Shown: positions 11,540 through 20,233 of the stretch, one piece after another | How the letters are laid out: each line of letters begins with the position of its first letter | Numbering within the stretch: position 1 is the stretch's first letter | DNA from: Neoceratodus forsteri | Taxonomy: Eukaryota > Chordata > Ceratodontiformes > Ceratodontidae | DNA: 64,000 bases | Direction of reading: 5' to 3' | Assembly: GCA_016271365.2 (NCBI GenBank) | Contig: CM057456.1 | Coordinates: 167,851,501 to 167,915,500 of the forward strand | The notes under the pieces: model-generated | What the model was told of the DNA's origin: nothing | What the model saw: only the letters and a program-made list of their open reading frames with translations | Databases searched by the model: none | Translations under genes and position numbers: made by a program

Positions 11540-12394
11540 TGTGACAGACTCTTACTTCTGGGCTGTAAGAGCTTTAGACAGTTGTCTGTGTCTTTTCTTT
11601 CGGCTGCCACCATCTGGGTCACTAAGAACATTTTCCCCTCCCTTTCACAGAGCTGGGAGTTCACCACAAGTCAGATCTGGTGGAGTATCCTTTAGCTAAC
11701 AGATGCCAGGCAGAGATTCCTCTTTGCCAGTGAAAATAATGGTTAACTTTGCAAAATAAGCCACAGTCACTGTTTCTATGTAAATAGATTCTTTACAGCA
11801 AAACTACAGTACAAACGAGAGAAAATGCACTTTTACAGAAAAAGCAAATAAATGGTTTGAATAACAGGTGTCAGATAGGAAAATACTACAGACTAATTTA
11901 GTCTGCAAAATACTTGCCTTCCAACTATGCTCAGAGAGAACTGGACACCTAATCTATTTCTATGTCTCCCCCATACGAGCTGGAATGCAGACTGTGTCTT
12001 ACCAGGACTGTTCCTCCAGGCAAAAAGCCCCACGAAAAGCTCTGTTTGTAATTAGACCTCTGAGTTTACAGCCTATGGCTGAAACTTCCTCAGATTATGC
12101 TATTTTCAAATCCACCAAACTTCAGAATTCTGTACAAGTTTGTGTTCAATTGCTCCAATCAGCTTAAAACCTACAGTATGTGTGTCCAACCAGGTCAGTT
12201 CTGACCCAGTTTTATTCAAATGCTCCAGTCCCTTAAAGTACAGAGGGATTGCCTGCAAGTGACATAGAATCTCAATGTTTTTTTCCCTTTTTGTTAGCAT
12301 GACAGGCAAAACTACTCTTGTAAGAATAATGAAAAGTAGAAAAATAGTTTCACTAACATAAGCAAGTCTCTAATCAGATTCCATTCCTGTCACA
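11540..12394 (-). repeat. 3' LTR of the Gmr1-like element
   Basis: This 855-bp copy starts (in element orientation) TGTGACAGGAATGG and ends GAGTCTGTCACA, so its ends are the inverted repeat TGTGACAG/CTGTCACA. It aligns along its whole length with 17132-18127. Clearly shared words include TCTGGGTCACTAAGAACATT versus TCACCAAGAACATT, and AGATAGGAAAATACTACAGA in both. It lacks the long GT repeat present in the other LTR. Confidence 0.88.
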
Positions 12395-12399
12395 TCTAG

Positions 12400-12409
12400 C
12401 CCCCCCCCC
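12400..12409 (-). promoter_or_regulatory. Polypurine tract next to the 3' LTR
   Basis: A run of ten G on the reverse strand followed by CTAGA directly precedes the TGTGACAG start of the 3' LTR. In LTR elements such a tract primes plus-strand DNA synthesis. Confidence 0.75.
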
Positions 12410-12499
12410 GTGATGAAGGCAAGTCTCCATTGGGCCACCCCAAGAGACATGGCTATTCATGCAGAGACTGAAAAGTGTGTAAAGTATCCAACCATGCTG

Positions 12500-12880
12500 T
12501 TAGCCCTGCCTTGGCAGCCCATCCACATTGGCATTCTGTTTACCGCTGCAGTGCTGGATGGTCATGTTATAGGCCTGCAGTACCAAGCTCCAGTGCAGTA
12601 GTTTCCCATTTTGCCCACTTGACCTATGAAGCCAGAGCAGGGGATTATGATCTGTGACCACATTAAATTCTTGCCCATACAGATAAGGTTGCAGCCTCCG
12701 AAGGGCCCACACTATCACTAAGAACTCCTTCTCAATCATGGCATATGCTCCCTTCCTGGCCAGCAGCCTCTGGCTCAGATACACTACAGATTGCTCCTCC
12801 CCCTGCACCGTAATCTTGCTGAGCACAGTACCCAGCCCATATTCTGAGGTTTCCACATGAACAATGAACTTTAGACTTTA
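12500..12880 (-). pseudogene. Gmr1-like RNase H domain
   Basis: This is the Ty3-type RNase H that degrades the RNA template during reverse transcription. A 118-codon open frame (12856-12500) carries SEYGLGTVLSK, VVYLSQRLL, EKEFLVIVWALRRLQPYLYG and TDHNPLLWLH. Families usually have Asp-Ala-Ser before EYG; here the position reads Glu-Thr-Ser, so a catalytic Asp is probably lost. It is the last coding domain before the purine tract, as expected when RNase H ends the polyprotein. Confidence 0.85.
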
Positions 12881-13199
12881 ATAGGGGCTAGTTGGCAAAG
12901 CCAGCCCACTTAAGGCCTTCTTCAGCTTCTGAAAGGCAAACTCACAGTCCCCTATCTAGCAGATCTTCTCAGGCATTTTCTTTTTTGTTAGGTCTATCAG
13001 GGGCTTGGCCATATCACTATAGTGAGGACAAACCTCCTGTCATACCTGGCTGTCCCCAGAAATGCCCTTACCTGTTTCTTAATGGTAGGAGTGGGCCAGG
13101 ATGGCATCGACCTTGGCAGGCTCTGGACGAATGCATCCACTGCCCACTCAGTGCCTAAGATAGGACACTTCTACCATACCTATCTGGCATTTTTCCACC

Positions 13200-13700
13200 T
13201 TGACTGTCAACCATGCAGCCTTCAGCTGGCAGAACACCTCCTGCACAAGCTTGATGTACTCCTCCTAGGTCTGGCTGTAAATGGCTATGTCATTCATATG
13301 CACCAGCTCAAAGTCACCTGCCCCTGACAGAAATATGATCTACAAGCAGATGAAATGTTGTGGGTTCATTCTTAATCCTAAAGGGCATTACTTTGAACTC
13401 AAATAAATCAAATGGGCTGACAAAAGCTGACCTTTTTCTGGCTGCAGGGGTCAGAGGTATCTGCCAGTATCCCTTTGCTAAGTCTATTGTGGTCAGGTAC
13501 TTGGTCCCACTTAGTTGCTCCAAGGTCTCATCTGTTCTGGGCATGAGGTAGGCATCTGACTCTGTGCAGTTGTTAATCTTCTGGTAGGCAACAGAACACC
13601 ATGAGATACAATCTATTTTAGGGATCAGGAACATGGGTGAGGTCCAGGGGCAACTGGACTCCTGGATCACTTCAAGTTCCAGCATCTTGTTGAGCTCCTA
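13200..13700 (-). pseudogene. Gmr1-like reverse transcriptase domain
   Basis: Ty3/Gypsy RT: a 123-codon frame (13685-13314) shows SSCPWTSPMFLIPK, then LTTIDLAKGYWQIPL with the first palm Asp intact, then RSAFVSPFDLFEFKVMPF. After a frame change the catalytic Tyr-Leu-Asp-Asp position reads His-Met-Asn-Asp (13289-13300), followed by IAIYS. One of the two catalytic aspartates is therefore Asn. The domain lies 3' of integrase and 5' of RNase H on the coding strand. Confidence 0.85.
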
Positions 13701-13904
13701 TTTCATGGTCTGCCTAAGCTGCTCTGGTACCCTGAAGCAGGATTGTCCAAAGGGCACCTTGGTGCCAGTGTCCACATGATGCTCAGCCAGCATGGTGTAC
13801 CCTGGTGTCCCTGTGGACATGGCCCCAAATTCTCTCAACACACTCTGGATCTCCTGCCCCTGGGTGGTGTCAGATGATCTGAGAGGGCAGGGTTGTTCAC
13901 AGAG

Positions 13905-15080
13905 GTTCCTACTCGTGCCTACCTAAGAAGGTCCTCCAATGGATCAGCCTCAGTTCCTTTTTCTGGGCACTGCACACAGCGAGGACCATTCCATCTCTAT
14001 CATAGTAGGGCTTCATCGTGTTAACATTATACACTTTCTTCCTGTACCTCTTGCCAGGTAGATTTATCATGTAATTAACATCACTCACCTTTTTGGAAAA
14101 TGGAGAATGGCCCTTTCCATATAGTCTGCAGTTTATTCTGTCGGACAGGATGCATACCATTACTCGCTATCCCACCTTGTACTCTCGGGCTCTGGCCTTG
14201 CATTCATACCAGAATTTCTGCTGCTGTTGTTGTGCAGTAGCTAGGTTCTCTTGAGCAAGCCCCCTGAGCACCTTAAGCCATGTCCTGAAGTTCAGGACAT
14301 ACTCCACAACAGAATCCCTTTGGGAAGCACAGTCACCCTCTCATTCACCCCAAACTAAAATTAGGGGCCCCCTCACAATATGGCCGAATAGGAGCTTGAA
14401 AGGTAAGAACCCTGTGGACTCCTATGGGACTTCTCTGTATGCAAAAAGGAGATAAGGCAAGTATTTGTCCCACTCCCTCTTGTTCTGGTCAGTGAATGTC
14501 CTTAACAAGGTCTTAAGGGACAAATTAAATTGCTCCACCACACCATTAGTCTGAGGGTGGTATGGGGAGGTTTTGAGCTGTTTCAACCCAGACTTCTCCC
14601 ATGAACTACTCATTAACTCAGAAATGAAGCTGATGCCCTGCTCTGACAGTATCTCCTGGGGAAAACCCACCCTGCCTAAATAGCCCCAACTGTGTGTCAG
14701 CCACCTTTTCCGCCTCAATGAACAATAAGGACTTCCTTCAGGTATCTTGTGCCATAATTGACCACCACCAAGATATACCACTTGCCAGTGCAACTTTGGG
14801 TGCTAAGTGGCCCCACTATGTCCACGGCTACCCTCTTAAAGGGTTCATTAACAATGGGCAGGGACACCAAAGCTGCTTTGGCCTTGTCCCCTATCTCCCC
14901 CCCCCGGCACTGTGGACACATCTGACAGTAATTTGACACATCTTTGCATATACCAGGCCACAAAAAATTGCTGACAAGCTACTTTTTCATGCCCCTCACA
15001 CACAAGTGTCCTGAAAAAGAGATATCATGGGCCAGGGTCAAGAGTTGCTGGCAGTATACCCTAGGGACTACCAGCTGCAG
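13905..15080 (-). pseudogene. Gmr1-like integrase (zinc, core and GPY/F-like modules)
   Basis: Integrase inserts the cDNA into the host chromosome. The zinc module is readable (AHDI, GHL and NYCQMCPQCRGG, about 15040-14900), with all four ligands present but one stop between them. The core has VAVDIVGPL (first Asp), VVVNYGTRYL where families have Asp-Tyr, SEQG where families have Asp-Gln-Gly, and PQTNGVVEQFN with the final Glu. A C-terminal module (14160-13909) reads GHSPFSKKVSDVNYMI then MKPYYDRDG, like the GPY/F module. The whole integrase lies between protease and RT. Confidence 0.85.
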
Positions 15081-15430
15081 TAGTACCTTTAAATCTAGCC
15101 CCCCTCTGGTGTACACTCCCTGTAAAACAGTCCATTCTCCCAGTAGACTGATTCTTCACTCCCCTGAGAGCCGTCAGCCCTGTTGGCTATTTCTCTTAGT
15201 TTCTGCAGGGTAGGATTAGCCAGCTGCACATTGCCCAGCTCCTCTCATCTAACTTCTCCTAGCTTCCATTCAGAAGGAAGTCCTGAGACCTCCTCTGTTT
15301 GTGACTGGGGCTCAGGGTTGCTACTCCTAGCAGGCCATTTAGCCATACTAGCCACCTCCTCAACTGCAGAGAGTGGGGCTGGCATAGGCTGGGTCACCCT
15401 CTTCGCATCCTCAGAAGCTTTCACTTTTTC

Positions 15431-15775
15431 CTAACTGCAGGTAGTAACATAGACCAGAGATTTCCTGTGGTCAAAATCATTCCCCATGATTACAGTCATA
15501 GGAAGATCAGGTACAACTCCCACTTCTTTTACTCCATGGCCACACTCCCAGCTCAGGAAGACTTGAGCCATTGGTATTTGGACAGCTTGACCTGTGACTC
15601 CCTGAATCATGGAGAATTGCCCTGGCAGAATCTCCTCCACTTGAATTAGATCCTGCCTCACCAGAGAGATGGTCACACACGTGTCCCTCAAACCCTGTGT
15701 TACTGTCCCATTAACTACAATAGGGTGAATATGCTCAGAGGAGGCATGTGGTACTCTAGTCTTCATGCTACCCAC
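15431..15775 (-). pseudogene. Gmr1-like aspartic protease
   Basis: Retropepsin-type protease that would cut the polyprotein. A 114-codon frame shows HPIVVNGTVTQGLRDT followed by Cys, so the catalytic Asp-Thr-Gly triad has become Asp-Thr-Cys. The C-terminal block reads VIMGNDF, equivalent to the (I/L)LGxDF box of Gypsy proteases. It follows the gag zinc knuckle directly. The next 350 bases towards integrase look like an acidic/Pro-rich linker without a recognised domain. Confidence 0.8.
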
Positions 15776-15797
15776 CAGCTTTTCGGTGTTATCTTGA

Positions 15798-16900
15798 TCA
15801 CCCTATCCCCCCCAGACTTTGCCCCTTTACCATTCGCTCTGGGCAGTAATACCTCAAATGCCCCATTTTAATACAAATATAAAATTTATTGCTCCCCAGC
15901 TCTTGGTTCCCTTTGTAACCAGTGGGTTCTGCTTTGGGCTCAGATGTAGGCTGGTTTCCTTTAGGCTGTCCACCCTGGGATCCCTCACAACAATGTGCTA
16001 CCCCTCCCCCAGTGTGCTTGAGCTGTGTATATGGTCTGTTGGCAATGTACAAGTCAGCATTTTCTGCCACCACCTTCGAGAAGCCATATGCCCTGTCTAG
16101 CAGCCATACATTTGGGTCCTCAGGTACAATTTTAAGAGATTGCTCCCTCACAAACAAATCTTTTATTAGCTCCACAGTGTCTGTTGTTGCCCCATTGACC
16201 CAACAGTCAAGATAAGTGAACAGTTGAATATGCAGTTCTAAATAACTGTCTTCTGGGTTTTTCCTTAACTCCCTAAATTTTGTTTTATAAGCCTCAGGAA
16301 TTCATTCAAATTGTTTTAATAACACCATTTTAACCTTGTCATAATCTACACAATCTTCATCATTCATTCTGGTAAATGACTGCAAAGCATGTCCCATAAG
16401 TAAGGGCATGGGGTGAGTCATCCATTTAGCCCTGTCCAATTGAAACTGTATGCACACCCTCTCCAATTACTTTAAAAATTAATCAATATCATCTCCCTCC
16501 TTATATTGAGGAAATAATTTAGAATTCATTTTGGCTTTGTAGGGTGGACTCCCTCTGTCATTACTTACATTTTGCTGGTACAGTGTCATCATATCCTTCT
16601 CATGCTGTTATCTCTGGGTCTTGTCCTGTCGGTCTCTCTGCCCCCCAGTCTTTTTGCCTCCAGTTTCATTTTCTTTTCCAGTCATTTTGCTGTGAGTTCC
16701 AGTCCTTTTTCTTGCAGCCTCAGCTGTAGTCTCAGGATCTTGAGCAGAGCTGGAGAGTCTGTAACCACAGCTCCTGGCTCTTTCTCAAGGACCCTCTGCC
16801 TTTGGTTATGCTCCTCTAGGGCTCCTATAAGGTCCTTTTTGTCTAGCCATTGCATTGGACCCCATTTTCTTGGCAACTCTCCTGAATCTGTGCCAATCTG
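15798..16900 (-). pseudogene. Gmr1-like gag with SCAN-like capsid region and zinc knuckle
   Basis: Gag forms the particle. The frame can be followed from about 16560: LFPQYKEGDDID, then FQLDRAKWMTHP, LLMGHALQSF and VKMVLLKQFE, then an in-frame TGA near 16295. It resumes as IPEAYKTKFRELRKNPEDSY. The segment 16315-16050 (IKDLFVREQSLKIVPEDP, then a Trp six residues on) resembles the SCAN dimerisation domain. Near 15840-15890 a CCHC knuckle reads ICIKMGHLRYYC with its first Cys replaced by Phe. The N-terminal part (16876-16682) is Gln/Glu/Arg-rich and probably helical. Confidence 0.8.
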
Positions 16901-17110
16901 AGCCTGTCATATCCCTGGGAGCTCAACCTCTCTACCTACTTACACTGTGCTGTGCTGCTAGAAATAAAAAACAAATTGTAAAAGGGTACTGTTTTGTATA
17001 TCCTGTTTCTTAACTGCTAAGGCAGAATTTTTTACTGTCAACCTCTGTCTCTCAATGTGCTAGAAAGTCCACAGTCCACAAATTCTGACTTTGAATTTAT
17101 GCACCTGATC

Positions 17111-17128
17111 CCACAACACTGATCACCA
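17111..17128 (-). promoter_or_regulatory. Primer binding site of the Gmr1-like element
   Basis: Three bases downstream of the 5' LTR (in element orientation) the sequence reads TGGTGATCAGTGTTGTGG. Its TGG start would pair with the CCA end of a host tRNA. I cannot name the tRNA from sequence alone. Confidence 0.6.
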
Positions 17129-17131
17129 AAT

Positions 17132-17879
17132 TGTAACAAACTCTCACTTCTGGGATGTAACAGCTTTAGAGAGTTGTCTGCATCTTTTCTTTTGGCTGCC
17201 ACTGCCTGGGTCACCAAGAACATTTACCCTCCCTTGCGCAGAGTTAGGAAGTCACTACAAGTCAGATCAGGTAGAGTGCTGTTTGGCTGATGGATGCCAG
17301 ACAGGGATCTCTCTTTGCCAGTAAAAATACTACAGTTACCTTTGCAAAATAAGTCACAGCCGCTGCTTCAATGTAAACAGATTCTTTACTGTAAAACTCA
17401 GGTTTTAATATAAAAGAATACATACAGTACAAAGGAGAGAAAATGTACTTTTACAAGAAAACCATATAAATGGTCTTTATTTACAGGTGTCAGATAGGAA
17501 AATACTACAGACTAATTTAGTTTACAAAATACTTGCCTTCCAACTATGCTCAGAGAGAACTGGACTCCTAATCTATCTCTATGTCTCCCCCACATGAGCT
17601 GGAATGCAAGCTTTTTCTTACCAGGAACATTCCTCAAGACAAAACACTCTGCAAAAGCTATGTCTGTAATTAGACCTCTGGATTTATAGCCTAAGGCTGA
17701 AACCCCCTCTGATTAGGCTATTTTAAATTCCACCAAACATTTTAAATTCCACACAAGTTTGTGTTCAGTTGCTCGAATCTGTCTAAAACTTGTGTATGTC
17801 CAGCCAGGTCAGTTCTGCACCCATTTTTATTCAAATACTCCAATCCCTTAAAAAGTACGTGTGTGTGTGTGTGTGTAGA

Positions 17880-17930
<51 letters not shown>

Positions 17931-18127
17931 GGTGGGTGTGCCCACCTTGGACACTATCTGAGATTTATTACACTGAACAGAGGCATTGCTGATAGTGACA
18001 TAGAATCCCAATATTTTCCCTTTTTGTTAGCATGACAGGCAAAACCACTCTAGTGAAAATAATGAAGAGTAAAAAAATAATTTCACTAACATAAGCAATG
18101 CTCTAATCAGTGTCCATTCCTGTCACA
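17132..18127 (-). repeat. 5' LTR of the Gmr1-like element
   Basis: A 996-bp copy collinear with 11540-12394. It carries an expanded GT microsatellite (17859-17928) and other small indels that account for its greater length. Its inner end reads GAGTTTGTTACA where the other LTR has GAGTCTGTCACA. The many substitutions between the two LTRs indicate an old insertion. Confidence 0.85.
17859..17928. repeat. (GT)n microsatellite inside the 5' LTR
   Basis: There are two GT runs separated by AGAGTA. The second exceeds 20 units and ends in a GTTTGGGTGGG stretch. The equivalent place in the 3' LTR lacks it, so it expanded after insertion. Confidence 0.95.
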
Positions 18128-18185
18128 TTCCCAATCTACACTTGTAGGTTGTGTTTATTTACTTGAATCTTAACATGGCGTTCTA

Positions 18186-18330
18186 CACTGTGCACATCTT
18201 TGAGCAGCCACCTGTCATCGCAAACATGTGAGCTGATTCAGTACAGCAGAAGTTCTGCTGTACTGAATCAGCTCACATGTTCAAGAAGGCAGGTGGCTGT
18301 TTGAACATGCACATAGCAGTCAGTGCACAG
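18186..18330. mobile_element. Palindromic foldback element (MITE-like)
   Basis: The centre is a perfect inverted repeat: ACATGTGAGCTGATTCAGTA continuing to CAGCAGAA (18224-18251), then the mirror image to 18280. The homology extends outwards imperfectly through CAGCCACCTG(T/C) (18207-18216), mirrored at 18288-18298, to GTGCACA-type ends near 18190 and 18325. A single strand could fold into a hairpin about 65-70 bp long with almost no loop. There is no coding capacity. The family is not recognised. Confidence 0.75.
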
Positions 18331-18554
18331 TGCTCATGTGTAAATGTGTGAGGATCCTAACTGGCACCTGCCCCCAATGGTTCTTTCCCCTTTTCCTCCC
18401 TTTTCCCTGTTGAAATCTGAAGTAGCACCCACCACTGGTTATCATGGCTCTGAGTATTTTGGTTTCACCAGTGTTACACTTATCCTAGGCGGGTAGGTCA
18501 TCTGAACCCTGCCACCTCCTATGAAAATGGGGGCCCACAAAACTTTTTGATGTT

Positions 18555-18880
18555 GGACCCACAAAAGGTTAGTCTGGTCCTGAAGCTCAGTGTGAGGAAG
18601 CATTTCTTTATGGAGAGGGTTGTGGACAAATGGAACAGCTTGCCTAGCAACATGCTAAATGGTGGAACTATAATCAGAATCTGGGTGGACCTTGATAGTT
18701 GCAAGGCAATATCAGTGATTCCAGAGGGGATGGTGGTCTTAGAGCAGAAACATCTACAGGATTCTCCATCTAAAATAAATAAATGGGCCAGATCATCCAC
18801 CAGATATTAATGCCTTTTGGGCAGACTGGCTTGCCCTCAGGTCATTTTCTGTCTGTATCATTCTATGTTTTTATCGTTCA
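18555..18880 (+). mobile_element. CR1-like LINE 3' tail
   Basis: The segment reads LSVRKHFFMERVVDKWNSLP, the C-terminal motif of CR1 ORF2. It is followed by a GGGCAGACTGG box at about 18818 and a decayed octamer tail (CATTCTATGTTTTTAT). It is a strongly 5'-truncated copy. Confidence 0.75.
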
Positions 18881-20230
18881 TGGTCACCAAGGAAACACAA
18901 TGAATTATAACTGAATAGTACATTTTTTAAAATGTGTTTACATGTGTAAGGAGGGAACCAAGGGAGGAAAGAATGTTTTATTTATTTATTAAATGTTAAG
19001 GGAGTTTTACCTTTCAGTGTCTTTTTGAATTCTGTATGTGATTTGCCTAAATTCCAAATCTCACTTCCTGAACTTAATCCAGTCTGTACATTTCTTGTGG
19101 ATTAAAATGTGGGTCTTGGAGCATATTTAGCCAATCAGGAAGCAGAACATTTCCAAATCAATCCATAATAGAAAATATAGAGAAAAGAATTATCACTTAT
19201 CACTGCTGTCAGTTTTCATTTTACATTGGCAATAAAACTCACTTCAAAAATAGAGACAAGTATGATAACTGCCAGATGTTCTGGAATTTGATGATGCTCC
19301 TGGAGTGGAAATAGATTATGTAATTCCATTCCAGGAGCATCATCAATGAAAATTAATGCATTTAGTAGTTAGTTTTGATTATCACATGCATTGTATAAAT
19401 AAGTATATAGAAATGAGGTAGAAACCAGAGAATAAAGTAAAACTAAAATAACAGAAGATAAACCAAATGAACAGTTAGTCTATCTGTGGACTGAATAAAT
19501 GTTAACAAAAAAACACCCTGACCATATCTAAAAACAATAGCTCAAAAGTTGCTCAGTATAATTCTCAGCTATTTCTATGCTACAGTTAGAAACATAAATG
19601 GCAAGCAGAACAGCATCAGTAATTATGTTGGTCTTGGAGTGGGACGGAATAATTTCTTAAAGCAGGCACTATTTAACCACTTTTTCTGTTTATCAAAAGA
19701 CTCTTCCTTCACTTCATCCAACAACATTTTCACTGGAACTGCAAACACATAAAAAATAGTTGGTAAAGATAAAGCAAGACATCCACCCTCTATATCTGTC
19801 AGAAATCTAGGTTTTCTGAAGAACGCCTCAGTTTTCTCCCGCACTACCATGCCAGGACATCTCTGTGACTGGTGGACAGACGTGTGACTTCATTAGATGC
19901 AAAACAGTGATGAAAGAGCTCAAGAGTTGAAAGCAGACTCCTTTCAGTAACCACTGATTGTGTCCCATATGCCATTCTTGCTTATATCAAGCAAAATACA
20001 CATCAACCCAACAGAAAAAAATCCAGATTCCTGTTTCTAAACTGGTGAATCCAACTAGCCTTGAAGACAATTTTAAGCCAGTTTCACTGTTGTGTACAAA
20101 AAATAAGATCTGTGAGGTGGTTGTGTTTAACTTGATCTAGGCGCCAGTTAAGCCATCCCTCAATGAAAATCAATAAAGCTCTTTAAAAGGGCCAGCTATG
20201 CTGCTGACCTACTTGTGTTTGCAAATTCCA
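18881..20230. other. Unassigned DNA with one perfect-stem hairpin
   Basis: No coding similarity is visible. An inverted repeat of 21 bp with one mismatch (arms 19290-19310 and 19324-19344, 13-base loop) stands out. A short TTTATTTATT run lies near 18978. Confidence 0.45.
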
Positions 20231-20233
20231 TTC

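Larger units (their letters stand above)
11540..18127 (-). mobile_element. Gmr1-like Ty3/Gypsy LTR retrotransposon (dead, both LTRs present)
   Basis: The element is 6.6 kb on the reverse strand and complete: 5' LTR (17132-18127), primer site, gag, protease, integrase, RT, RNase H, purine tract, 3' LTR (11540-12394). Integrase lies upstream of RT, the opposite of ordinary Ty3/Gypsy elements and the defining arrangement of the Gmr1 group first described in cod. Flanks are CTCCC (11535-11539) and TTCCC (18128-18132), a plausible decayed 5-bp target duplication. Stops, frameshifts and lost catalytic residues occur in every domain. Confidence 0.85.

Noticed and set aside
17742..18035. Open frames of repeated Thr-His or Val-Cys
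   Set aside because: They are translations of the GT microsatellite in the LTR.
12400..18127. Plus-strand frames across the Gmr1-like element
   Set aside because: All are antisense shadows of the reverse-strand polyprotein, which carries the recognisable motifs.
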